Shown here one piece after another: positions 14,664 through 25,639 of a stretch of 64,000 bases of DNA. Source of the stretch: Hemibagrus wyckioides (taxonomy: Eukaryota > Chordata > Actinopteri > Siluriformes > Bagridae); contig NC_080711.1 of assembly GCF_019097595.1 (NCBI RefSeq), forward strand, positions 8,192,428 through 8,256,427, read 5' to 3'. Below the pieces are notes generated by a model that did no database searches, was not told the DNA's origin, and was given only the letters and a program-made list of their open reading frames with translations. Made by a program: the position numbers and the translations under genes. Each line of letters opens with the position of its first letter. Within the stretch, counting starts at the first letter, position 1.

Positions 14664-14760
<97 letters not shown>
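14664..14760. repeat. Compound GT/GA microsatellite
   Basis: A GT run at about 14664-14705 passes directly into a GA run reaching about 14760. It lies roughly 300 bp upstream of the rprml start codon and bounds its GC-rich 5' region. Its length is likely polymorphic. Confidence 0.9.
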
Positions 14761-15275
14761 GAAGGCAGTTTTGCCCAATAAGACAGAGAGCCATCAGTCC
14801 ATGAAAGTGCAACTAAACACTCTCAGTAAAGAAGGGGATTAAAATGCCCCTCTCTGTCCTTGTTGCTGCCCTGGTACCTTCAAGAATACGCATTTTGCAC
14901 CTTTAGATATCTTTTACCTAGAAAGTCTAAAAAGTTAGTCTGTGGTCCAATACCCTTGCCAGTTGAAAGATACATATAAAAGGTATAAAACATAAAAGTT
15001 CCACCATTTTATACTTGCTGACATTTTAAATGAGGAGGATATCAGATATCCATGACATTGACAGAAGTATTTAAATCAAATCTTTTTAGTGAATATTTAA
15101 AGGATAAAACCCATACATTCAGCACTTAAGGTTCCACTCTGACATTTCAAATGATATCACATACTGACCTTTAACCCTAGTGGCGTACCGAGGTGATGTT
15201 ACATTTCTGAGTTATGTTTGTTGTTGAAAAACTACAAACTGGTCTTTTACTATAAATAGAAGACATAAAACTGTC

Positions 15276-15326
<51 letters not shown>

Positions 15327-17030
15327 CGTTTTAAGAGTCATTACCTCTCAACCCCACTGAACACCTTTGGGAAGATTCAAAACGCCCAATCTTACTAATG
15401 TTCTCGTTGCTGAATGAGCAGAAATTCCCACAGCCATGCTCAGAAATCTAGTGTAAAGCTTTCCAAAAAAGTGTAGGATGTTATCATAGCAAAGGAAGAT
15501 CCATTTTTGGATTGAGACATTTAAGTGTGTTAGGAGGAAAAAAGTGTAAAATACTGCCACTTAACCCAGTGTACTGCCAGTGTCCGTAATTTTATCCAAC
15601 AAAGCCACAAATCTTTTATTATACAACATTAAGCAAAGTAAGATTGTTAAACCTGCATAACAAAAATCCAGTTAATTTGGCTTTGACTTAGCTGATTTTT
15701 AGATTCAGGAGAGGTTTATTTACTCATAAATCTAAAAATATCTCTGCGACTGTCCATAATTGATCTCAGTATAAACTCTTAATAGGTCAAGGAAGCCTAA
15801 ATATAGCTTAAATAAAGGCTAGTGTCACTCACACTACAGTTTAGTTACTGTACAGGTGTCATGGCTGATTCACGCTCATATGAAGTCAGTCAGCAAAACA
15901 AAAAGTTACTTTCTGTGGCAAAAAAAAAAAGCCTGATTCATTTCTTATGGCAGAATTTCAGAGTAGGTGACAGGCACTCTAACTTTATCTGACACAGCTG
16001 TCACTTGTACCCCTCCTATCATAGCTATTTCTAAATGAAAACCACTTAAAGTCTAGTCTCTTGTGGCCTTCAGAGTTGTCAAAATGTGTCAAAATGTCTC
16101 AGACGTTTGAAGCTCTTTGATTATTTACACAGTACAAACCATAGTGTCATTAAATGAAGCCCGAAGAAATGAACAGGTCTGTTTTAGAAAGCTGCCGGAA
16201 AGGACTTTGCTGAGCAGCGTGCGGGCGTGTGGTGGTGGGCAAATGTCAACCTGACAGGAAAAGTATGGGAAGGAGCAGGCAGCGATAATTAAGAAACAAG
16301 AAAAGGCAATATTGACAAAACAAGGGCAAACTTTTTTTGTAAAAACATAGATGCCTGGACTGTCATGGAAACTTTTTTTTTTTTTTTTGAAAATGACTGC
16401 CTAGACTGTCAATTTTATTCTGAACTGCTTCTAACCGGAAGTCTATCTGTTTATCTGTTCATCTCGACTGTCAAGAAAAAGCTAAGGAAAAATCTGATGT
16501 GTTCGGAAAGCATATGGAAGCTTGCTTACTATTTAAAATAATCTATTTATGGATGGATTTGGCAAATTGATCATTTTAAACAGTTGAATTGTATGTAAGA
16601 GAAAGGCATTGTGGTCTTACACTATGAGGGAAGTCATTTTTGGAGAAGTGATGAAGATGCTGCGCGAGGCTGAGACTACAGTCACAATAACTTACTACTA
16701 TCATCCACTTGATTGTATTCTTACTAATTGGCCAGTAATTTAAGCCTATTAAAGACACAATACTATTCGTCTTTTCTGAAGTAAGCCAAAAAAGTTGACT
16801 GTATTTTTGTAACCGCACAAAAGATTATTATAGCTTAATGATGGATGATGGATGAGATGTCTTCAGCAGTGTCTAGATTTTTCTGCTGTGTTTACCTTCA
16901 GCCTCAGTAGCATCCAAAAAAAAAGAGTCTTGATGGAGCTCAAGTAGCTGGTGCACACCGCTGATCTAGCTGAGTAAGATCAGATGTATAACCTGTGGCT
17001 CTTGAAAGCAATTTTATTTAAAGTTTAAGG
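14761..17030. other. Intergenic DNA, no gene seen
   Basis: AT-rich. It contains a GATA run at about 15276-15326 and short poly(A) or poly(T) tracts. A block near 15340-15560 ('accccactgaacacctttgg') resembles antisense Tc1 debris but is too diverged to delimit. No supported gene. Confidence 0.55.
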
Positions 17031-17035
17031 TTTTC

Positions 17036-17150
17036 TGCTAAGCTGCCACTGCTGGGCCCTTGAGCTTGGCCCTTAACCCTCTCTGCCCCATTGGCGCTGT
17101 ATCCTGGCTGGCCCTTTGCTCTGACCCCAACTTCCTACTAAGCTGAGATA
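17036..17150 (+). repeat. tRNA-derived SINE fragment
   Basis: Shares 'gctgggcccttgagc', 'ggcccttaaccctct' and 'ctctgaccccaacttcc' with the fuller copy at 33.1 kb. The tRNA-like head is missing. It lies immediately left of the (TA)n tract bordering the Tc1 pair. Confidence 0.6.
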
Positions 17151-17184
17151 TTTTAAGAAAAGTGTTTCTTTTCTCTGTGCTGTA

Positions 17185-17212
17185 TTATATATATATATAT
17201 ATATATATATAC
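17185..17212. repeat. TA microsatellite at left edge of Tc1 pair
   Basis: A short TA run that abuts the left terminus of the minus-strand Tc1 copy. Tc1 elements insert at TA dinucleotides, so a TA tract is a natural target, or it may have expanded from the duplicated TA. Confidence 0.85.
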
Positions 17213-18097
17213 TATATTGCCAAAAGTATTCGCTCACCTGCCTTGACTCGCATATGAACTTAAGTGACATCCCATTCCTAATCCAAAGGGTTCAATATGA
17301 CGTCGGTCCACCCTTTGCAGCTATAACAGCTTCAACTCTTCTGGGAAGGCCGTCCACAAGGTTTAGGAGTGTGTTTATGGGAATTTTTGACCATTTTTCC
17401 AGAAGCGCATTTGTGAGGTCACACACTGATGTTGGACGAGAAGGCCTGGCTCTCAGTCTCCATTCTAATTCATCCCAAAGGTGTTCTATCGGGTTGAGGT
17501 CAGGACTCTGTGGAGGCCAGTCAAGTTCATCCACACCAGACTCTGTCATCCATGTCTTTATGGACCTTGCTTTGTGCACTGGTGCACAGTCATGTAGGAA
17601 GAGGAAGGGGCCAGCTCCAAACTGTTCCCACAAAGTTGGGAGCATGGAATTGTCCAAAATGTCTTGGTATGCTGAAGCATTCAGAGTTCTTTTCACTGGA
17701 ACTAAGGGGCCAAGCCCAGCTCCTGACAACAACCCCACACCATAATCCCCCCTCCACCAAACTTTACACTTGGCACAATGCAGTCAGACAAGTACCGTTC
17801 TCCTGGCAACCGCCAAACCCAGACTCGTCCATCAGATTGCCAGATGGAGAAGCGCGATTCGTCACTCCAGAGAACGCGTCTCCACTGCTCTAGAGTCCAG
17901 TGGCGGCGTGCTTTACACCACTGCATCTGACGCTTTGCATTGCACTTGGTGATGTATGGCTTGGATGCAGCTGCTCGGCCATGGAAACCCATTCCATGAA
18001 GCTCTCTGCGCACTGTTCTTGAGCTAATGGAAGTGATTGGAACACCTGATTCTGATTATTTGGATGGGTGAGCGAATACTTTTGGCAATATAGTGTA
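17211..18097 (-). mobile_element. Tc1-like transposon, internally deleted copy
   Basis: Minus-oriented Tc1/mariner element. The left terminus starts 'ctatattgccaaaagtat' and the right terminus is its inverted counterpart. Compared with the neighbouring plus-strand copy it lacks the segment equivalent to 18169-18529, about 361 bp. That removes the N-terminal helix-turn-helix DNA-binding region. The deletion junction lies just after 'cacttccat' with a possible 2-bp microhomology. It also has a frameshift. It cannot encode transposase but keeps both terminal repeats, so it could in principle be mobilised in trans. Confidence 0.85.
17292..18013 (-). pseudogene. Tc1 transposase remnant, frameshifted
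   Basis: Two overlapping minus-strand frames cover the catalytic half of a Tc1 DD34E transposase. 17702-18013 holds '[13 protein letters not shown]', with the first catalytic Asp. 17292-17738 holds 'HDCAPVHKA' (second Asp) and '[15 protein letters not shown]' (Glu). The frame breaks at a short indel next to a T-rich 'gttgttgtcagg' stretch near 17725, where the neighbouring copy has an extra base. The DNA-binding N-terminus is deleted. Confidence 0.85.
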
Positions 18098-18168
18098 TAC
18101 ACTATATTGCCAAAAGTATTCGCTCACCCATCCAAATAATCAGAATCAGGTGTTCCAATCACTTCCAT
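18027..18168. repeat. 142-bp perfect palindrome at Tc1-Tc1 junction
   Basis: The ends of two oppositely oriented Tc1 copies meet at 18097/18098. The 71 bases on each side are exact reverse complements with no spacer. The centre is 'agtgtatacact'. Homology between the two copies continues on both sides once the 361-bp deletion in the left copy is allowed for. Confidence 0.95.
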
Positions 18169-19344
18169 GGCCACAGGTGTATAAAATCAAGCACCTAGGC
18201 ATGCAGACTGTTTTTACAAACATTTGTGAAAGAATGGGTCGCTCTCAGGAGCTCAGTGAATTCCAGCGTGGAACTGTGATAGGATGCCACCTGTGAAACA
18301 AATCCAGTCATGAAATTTCCTCGCTCCTAAATATTCCACAGTCAACTGTCAGCTGTATTATAAGAACGTGGAAGTGTTTGGGAACGACAGCAACTCAGCC
18401 ACGAAGTGGTAGGCCACGTAAACTGACGGAGCGGGGTCAGCGGATGCTGAGGCGCATAGTGCGAAGAGGTCACCAACTTTCTGCAGAGTCAATCGCTACA
18501 GACCTCCAAACTTCATGTGGCCTTCAGATTAGCTCAAGAACAGTGCGCAGAGAGCTTCATGGAATGGGTTTCCATGGCCGAGCAGCTGCATCCAAGCCAT
18601 ACATCACCAAGTGCAATGCAAAGCGTCGGATGCAGTGGTGTAAAGCACACCGCCACTGGACTCTAGAGCAGTGGAGACGCGTTCTCTGGAGTGACGAATC
18701 GCGCTTCTCCATCTGGCAATCTGATGAACGAGTCTGGGTTTGGTGGTTGCCAGGAGAACGGTACTTGTCTGACTGCATTGTGCCAAGTGTAAAGTTTGGT
18801 GGAGGGGGGATTATGGTGTGGGGTTGTTTTTCAGGAGCTGGGCTTGGCTCCTTAGTTCCAGTGAAAGGAACTCTGAATGCTTCAGCATACCAAGACATTT
18901 TGGACAATTCCATGCTCCCAACTTTGTGGGAACAGTTTGGAGCTGGCCCCTTCCTCTTCCAACATGACTGTGCACCAGTGCACAAAGCAAGGTCCATAAA
19001 GACATGGATGACAGAGTCTGGTGTGGATGAACTTGACTGGCCTGCACAGAGTCCTGACCTCAACCCGATAGAACACCTTTGGGATGAATTAGAGCGGAGA
19101 CTGAGAGCCAGGCCTTCTCGTCCAACATCAGTGTGTGACCTCACAAATGCGCTTCTGGAAGAATGGTCAAAAATTCCCATGAACACACTCCTAAACCTTG
19201 TGGACAGCCTTCCCAGAAGAGTTGAAGGTGTTATAGCTGCAAAGGGTGGACCGACGTCATATTGAACCCTATGGATTAGGAATGGGATGTCGCTTAAGTT
19301 CATATGCGAGTCAAGGCAGGTGAGCAAATACTTTTGGCAATATA

Positions 19345-19349
<5 letters not shown>
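18098..19349 (+). mobile_element. Tc1-like transposon, near-complete copy
   Basis: About 1.25 kb, typical for Tc1. The left terminal repeat starts 'tacactatattgccaaaag' and the right terminus is its inverted partner ending 'ggcaatatagtgta'. One transposase reading frame lies between them, broken by a single nonsense codon. The right end runs into a long TA tract. The copy is much less decayed than the other DNA transposons in the window, which suggests a fairly recent insertion. Confidence 0.9.
18234..19265 (+). pseudogene. Tc1 DD34E transposase with one early stop
   Basis: From ATG 18234 the frame would be 343 residues, the usual length for Tc1 transposases. A TGA at 18294-18296 (codon 21) interrupts it; the same frame is then open to the stop at 19263-19265. 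Visible landmarks are an N-terminal helix-turn-helix region, a 'GRPRKLTE' AT-hook-like linker, 'WSDESRF' (Asp 1), '[11 protein letters not shown]' (Asp 2) and '[15 protein letters not shown]' (Glu), the DD34E triad. The family enzyme cuts at the terminal inverted repeats and inserts at TA. A downstream start could only yield a protein lacking part of the DNA-binding region. Confidence 0.88.

Positions 19350-19431
<82 letters not shown>
19348..19431. repeat. TA microsatellite at right edge of Tc1 pair
   Basis: About 84 bp of near-perfect TA that abuts the right terminus of the plus-strand Tc1. It is longer than the matching tract on the left side. Confidence 0.9.
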
Positions 19432-19433
<2 letters not shown>

Positions 19434-20032
19434 ATTTCTTTTGTTTTTTTCTCTGAAGAACAATAAAAATAGATGCAAGCCACTTCAGATAAGAGTCAAC
19501 ATCTCCATTTCAAAATTATAGCAGACCATTAAACTAAAAAGAAAATCTATAAAAGAAAGACTTTTCCTGGTGCAGTTGACTGTAAAATTGACTTGATCTA
19601 ATCTGAAACAGTTTCAGACTATCAAAGTACATTTAGCTGCTTTCTTTAGCATCTGCCTTCATCTCTTTTCCATCTACCTTACTGTTTTGTTTTGTTTTTC
19701 CCAAAGCTCTAATATAGCTCAACAACTAGTAAATTTCATATTTATTTTTTAACCAAATGCAAACACTTTTAGCATGTCATTAATATTTCTTAAGTGGTCG
19801 GTACCATGAGTTCAGACAGGTCTTTTGTATGTATGTGAAAAGCTGAATCATCTCCAAGGTGATTTTCACCTGCATCCGAATCTGCAGGTGAACTAAAATA
19901 ACTCACAAATCAGACAGAAATCAGATTTAGCTTGCTCACTCTGATTTAATGATGACGTTACAGGATCAAAAAAATAAATAAATCTCACAGCACAAGTCTG
20001 TAAACAAAGTCTGTACACTGCAAACATAACTA
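19432..20032. other. Intergenic DNA, no gene seen
   Basis: AT-rich, with no recognisable repeat, RNA gene or coding exon. Confidence 0.6.
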
Positions 20033-20095
20033 AAATATGTGGCCAGAAGTATGTGGACGTTTGACTCTTGCACCATATAAGGTTCTTCCCCAAAC
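20033..20095 (-). repeat. Tc1-derived element terminal fragment
   Basis: Contains 'tatgtggccagaagtatg', like the terminus of the Tc1-derived repeat family seen at 2.2 kb, followed by 'ggttcttccccaaact' from its interior. It breaks off after about 60 bp. Assigned from recalled family structure. Confidence 0.5.
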
Positions 20096-20896
20096 TACAG
20101 CTTCAATAATTTATGTAGTTTTTATTTGTCACTGTTTCAGATGTTCAATCTTTTTTTTATAGAAATCTATATCTTCTGAGAAACTTGACAGATGGAGAAA
20201 AAGAGAAGTACATTTATAGCAGTAGTGTTGAAAGTCATGAGAACCCATGACTGATATTGTAGATACTGGGGTCATGTCCATCTTTTTTCACGTGCCTGAT
20301 TTAGTACAGTATAATCCATTAAAACTCTTTCCTATAATCGCTTGTGGTGCAAACTGAACCAAATGATTTCTAAGAATCACTTAAGCGTTTATTACAGAGT
20401 GGCTTCTATATTAAACTGTCTCTTCTATGATAAAAGTCTAGATTAGCACAGCATAAGTTAATTTCAAGCAGGTTTCTTTTCCTGTGAGTCTGGGTGTTTG
20501 CATGAAACATGTGTTCGTTATTTTATCATGGACTTATTTAAACTACTATAATGATATTACAGGATATGCAAATATGAAGTGAGCCTTCAGCCCATCTGTA
20601 GCCCTCGTTAAATTGGCCAGTTTAATGACCTGTGGGATCACCCTGTTTGGTTTCTTTCTTTCTTTTTTCCTTCAGGCTCCCGGTGAATATAGCATGAAGG
20701 AAATTCAAACCATATCAACTGAGTCTTGACATACTTCCAAAACATCCATTATTCTGAGTTTACTGGAAGTGTGTAAAAAGCTGGTGTAGATTTCATACAG
20801 ATGGGATACAGATTTTTTTCCATAAGATGTACTTAATTAAGATGAGCGAAACACTTTCCCATTGAACAATTAAATATTTGTTTGTTTATTTATTTA

Positions 20897-20936
<40 letters not shown>

Positions 20937-23460
20937 TTTACTGTCACCGTTGACAATCCTATCAATACCTATCTTCATTTCTGTCCCCTGCACTTATGCT
21001 GTAAAACATTTCATGATGGTTAAACTTAGAAATGAAAGTTAACACCTGCTGCCTTTAAAATGTGAGTAAACTCAACTTGAACAAACTTTGAGCTCAAGAG
21101 TAGAAAGTGTATGCCAGTGTATGCCAATGACTGAGACCAGTGATTTAATACACAGTATAAGAGGAATAAGAGGCAAGAGATAGTATAGGAGGTCCAAGCA
21201 CTGACCCCTGAGGAACCCCAGTAGTACCGAATATAGTTTGAGATATACTGTTATTTCTGTATAAAATCTCAGAATGTATTATGCTGTTCTAAAAGTCCAG
21301 ACTACAGCCAAAAATAATTATTAAATGATTACTGATAAACTGAACCAGATGTTATTGACACATCTGAGAAATGATTTTGTTTATTAAGCTTATCTATCCT
21401 TTTGGGTATTCAGGAGCAATTTTCAATCTTCACTGCCCTGCAGGACAACCTTCAATGGAAACATGTTGCTGCCACACAAGAAAAAAAAAAGCATTAGCAT
21501 TTTGTTATTATGGGAAAAGCATCTTGTTATGAAGAGATAAATATATTTTAAAATAAAAACAGCAGAATTGGTATAGTCTGCATGGTTACCAATTTATAGG
21601 TTCTGACAAATGGTGCAGATAAAAGAATTAATCTAATAATTCTTCATGCTTGGTTTCAACCACAGTGAGATTTTAATGTCACTGAGCAGTCCAGATGGTA
21701 TCATTATTAACTTACACACTTTCCTAAATCCCAGCATTTATATAAATGCAAAAAGCTGGTCAGACCAACTTGACTGAGATGGGAAATGTCATGATTACAC
21801 ATGACAGCATATTAAAGGTCTACAGGCTAGGGATGTTGTTATGCAAAATACTGTCAGGCTTTTATTAAAAATTTTGTGAAGTTGGGTGGAGTTGAGCTGA
21901 GATGCAAGAATTGGCATCGGCACAGGCTACGTGTTTGGCCATATAAGCCATCAGCAGTCATAATCAGTGACAGTGTTTGTATTTGTATAAATGATGGGAT
22001 TTAAGAATCTATCGATTATGTTGTCGCATAACATTTGTCGCATAACAAGATGGATTCTTCTTCTTAATAATGTTAATAGACATGGCTATTCTTGTAATAA
22101 CAAGAGTTGCTTTATAATAATAAAATGTTTTATTGCATCTTGTTGTAACAAGATGTTTTTTCTCATAATAAGTAAATGCACATGGAAATTACATGGAAGC
22201 ATTGTACTTTTGTACTTTTCCATTTGTTACAAAGTTTAGGTACTTTAAGGTTCCTTGTCATTCCCCTGATTTTATTCCCAAATCCAACATGTGGTCTCAG
22301 TAATAAAGGGACAATTGCCTGGCTAAAGTGTGCTGGGAGTTAGATTAACACACCCGTGTTACAGCACTGGTTGGATGCGATGATGTAAGCTATATGATCG
22401 ATAGCTCAAATAGGGTTAAGTTAGCATCAGTTGTTCATCCTAAAAGTTCTTTCATTGTATGCTATGATATTTGACATGATGTTAGCTCAGACATTATTTA
22501 TCCTTAATTAACTGTTCTGAATGGTGACCACTGAGTCATTCATTTGTTGGCTCGAACTAAAACCCGATCATGTTCTTAAAGTTCTTCATGTTCTCCTATC
22601 TGAGCCAGCAAACCCTAACAGGCTTTGGCTTCCAGCCCACAGTTGGCTACATCCTGAGCGATCCTGTCTGTCTCTATTCTTATATATTTATAAATCTGTC
22701 CAATTATCTAATGTTAGTCGTTTTGAAACTGCTCCCACTCTTGTCATTTTAAAGATAGAACCACCCGGATTTATACTGACTGCAAGGCTGCTGAGATATA
22801 CAATACAATTTAATCTGATGCCACATTGTTATTGTGTCTTTTATACTTTTGAGAACCAAAAAAAAAACACTACTTTTAAACCTTGCTAAATGCAAACCCC
22901 TTTATTTACTACAATTTTACCAGAAAGCAACCATTTAAAATGCTTCATGTAAATGGACAGTGCTGAAAAATGTAAACATTAATTTATCCCTAATTGAAGA
23001 AAATTTGTCTTTGTAGAAGTAACATAATACGTCTACAAAATAAGTGTGCTGGAAGTATCATACCTGTGAAAACTGGCTGTAAAACAAGCTATGTGATCAA
23101 TAGCTAATTACCTTCCTATAAGCTGGAGAGCGCAGTGGGGTAGAGAACCCATACCATTGGTTTAAGGTCTTTATCTGAGCTCTGGTATTACAATTTGATG
23201 GACATTTAAATAATAACATCGTCAGCGATTACAATAACAATGATTTCTTCTTTTTTATTCCATTGTGTTTATTTTGCCACTTTAAGGTTTAACTTATCAT
23301 TTATATTTGCCAGAAAAGAATCACGAGATATTGTGAAGAACAAGACAAGATCATTTTGAAACCGAGCAGACTTTGACAAACAAGGAATACTCCAAATAAC
23401 TGGCCACCTCTCTGTATTTAGTTCATTTAAAGTGTTAGAATAGAAGAGTAGTTGCATCTA
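20096..23460. other. Intergenic DNA, no supported gene
   Basis: AT-rich. A CTTA tetranucleotide run lies at about 20898-20940. The block 21175-21300 ('ccctgaggaaccccagtag') looks like a diverged dispersed repeat but cannot be classified. A 122-codon open frame at 22521-22889 has no domain and no splice support. Confidence 0.5.
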
Positions 23461-23464
23461 CGTT

Positions 23465-23580
23465 AATTATTCATTTTCATTACCTGCTTCATCCTGGTCA
23501 GGGTCATAGTGAGTCCAAATTTACTCCCAGGAAAAGATATTCTGGGCAGACAGGAGTGAAACCCAGTGTGGTCTTTTGCT
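23465..23580 (-). repeat. SINE-like dispersed repeat fragment
   Basis: Contains 'ttcatcctggtcagggtc' followed by 'gtgaaacccagtg'. It resembles the tail portion of the family at 50.8 kb ('ttatcctggtcagggttg'). Confidence 0.5.
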
Positions 23581-23796
23581 GTTTTGCCTCAAGGCTCGAT
23601 TTTGATGTGAATTGCGAGATGCTTTTTTGCTCACCACAGTTGTAAAGAGTGATTATTTGAGTTACTGTATTCTTCCTATTAGCTCAAACCAATCTGACTA
23701 TATGCTTCGGAGGGCATCATCAAGAAGGCATTTCTGACCAAAGAACTGACTCTCAGCGGATGTTTTTTGTTTTTTGTTAGCACCATAGGCTACTAT

Positions 23797-24337
23797 ACAG
23801 CTGGAAAAAAATAAGAGACCATTGCAAAATAATCAGTTTCTTATGTTTTTTTCTTACAGCTTCATGTATTGGTGAGATGAACAGTTCTGTTTCATTTTTT
23901 GTGAACTGCTGACAATATTTCTCCTAAATTCAAAATATAACTATTGTTATTTAGAGTGTAGATTTAAAAGAAATGACAACACATCAAAATAACCCAAGAT
24001 CATGCAGCATTTGCAGAGCTTTAATAACTCAAATAAAACAAAATGCAAATTTGTAAACAAATTGTGTTAATGCTTCGGCTAAATAACATTAAGAAATCAG
24101 TATTTGGTGGAATAACCCTGATTTGCATGCGTTTTGGCTCCATGATCTCCACCAGTTTTTCACATTGCTGTTGGGGAACTTTATACCACTCTTTTTGCAA
24201 AAAAGCAAACAGCTCAGCTTCGCTTGATGGTTTGTGACCATCCATCTTCCTCTTGATGACATTCCAGAGGTTTTCATTAGGGTTCAGATCTGGAGATTGG
24301 GCAGTGGTCTCTTATTTTTTTTCCAGAGCTGTGTATA
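23797..24337 (-). mobile_element. Tc1-like element, deletion derivative
   Basis: The terminal inverted repeats are visible: 'acagctggaaaaaaataaga' on the left and the inverted partner, ending 'ttccagagctgt', on the right. Length is about 540 bp, under half a full Tc1. The right portion is the antisense of a transposase C-terminus. On the minus strand it reads 'SPDLNPNENLWNVI' (region 24250-24300) and continues into the frame ending at 24021. The first two catalytic Asp regions are deleted. This family differs from the 17-19 kb pair in termini and sequence. Confidence 0.78.
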
Positions 24338-25400
24338 TAAAACTCATGTCACCTACAACCTTGCCACTAAGATCACATTTTCCCCCATTTTGATACACGA
24401 TATGAAGACTTGAATCTGCAGGTGTTCCTAATAAAGTGGATGGTGTATGTAGTTAGATCTTAAATCCACTGTTCAGTGTATTTTTGCTTTTTGCTGCTCA
24501 ACTGATTCACTGACTCAACTCAGCGGCTAATTATAAGGCATTCGTGTGTTAAATCAGGTGTGCTACAGCAGGCAAAACATCAGGCAGTATAAAAAGTTTT
24601 GGGTTATCATGGTGTTAACTGTGAACTGTTAACACTATTTTTTTTTTCCAGAAAATAATTTCAATATTTTTCTTGGAACTACTTTTGAAAAACTGCTAGC
24701 TAAATAATTTAGTGCAAACACAACAATTCACTTGAACACTGGAACTAGTGCCATCACATTGTTATGCCTTGTATGTTTTTCGCACGTAACAGTACACTTA
24801 TCACTTCCTACACGCCAGCCCTGCTATACATGCACATGCACGCAATACTGAAAGCTTGTTATTATTGTGTGTGTAGGTAAATAATTAATGCAGACAATTC
24901 AATAGCTCCAGCTAATTGTTCAGCTTGACTACTGAGTCACACCACTGTTCAATATTAATCCTTAATCCCTGTACAAACCAAGCAGCTTTATTATGCATTC
25001 TAGCTTTATTAATTATGTATGTTTATTACTAGTGTGAAGTGTACATCAGTATTACATATACAATCTCTTGGGCCTTGTGTTTTACTTTTCTTTCTTTGCT
25101 GAAGATGGTTAAAGGGCTTAATAAGGATTAACACAGGATAAGCCCTTTATTCATTTAGTGTACTAGAAATGACCATGGAGATTGGATATAATGAGGAAGC
25201 AGAGCTCCATTTCTGACTCACCCGGCGGTGTTTTTTCTTCCTCTCTTGTAATAAAACTCATAAAGGAAAAGTAAAGTTGTCTCCATAATCAGGTCTTTGT
25301 TCGACATATTTCATTGGCGAGACTAATGTTGACATGCACACTGTATATGCATTTAGCTGTCTATCCTAAAAATATAGTGTGCAAATAGCCTACATATAGC
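24338..25400. other. Intergenic DNA, no gene seen
   Basis: AT-rich, with no recognisable repeat family or exon. Confidence 0.55.
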
Positions 25401-25424
25401 CTTACAGCAACGGGCCTCCAAGTT

Positions 25425-25639
25425 GTTCCTTAGCAACAGGCAACCTGTTTGCATGGCGACAGATGGTTAGTTAAGTTATTTTCGTTGGAAAAATAAGAGG
25501 GAGGGTATGCGAAAGGGCTGGGTAGAGAGCTAGAAAAAGAGAGAGCGAGAGAGACTTCGGGATCACAGTGATGTTTCCACTTAGCCGGGGGAATTGGCAG
25601 CCTAGCAACACAACGTAAGTGAAGATGTCCCTTAGCAAC
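25425..25639. promoter_or_regulatory. Cluster of X-box (RFX-like) motifs
   Basis: Four imperfect X-box-like palindromes fall within 215 bp. They are GTTCCTTAGCAAC at 25425-25437, GTTTGCATGGCGAC at 25447-25460, GGCAGCCTAGCAAC at 25596-25609 and GTCCCTTAGCAAC at 25627-25639. The RFX family binds GTNRCC(0-3)RGYAAC-type sites, and three of the four have an intact AGCAAC half. The segment is less AT-rich than its neighbours. It could be an enhancer or a promoter in the rprml-itgb3 interval. Function is inferred. Confidence 0.4.

Noticed and set aside
18557..19483. 308-codon minus-strand open frame
   Set aside because: It is the antisense of the Tc1 transposase plus translated TA repeat (Ile-Tyr run). 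No independent gene features.
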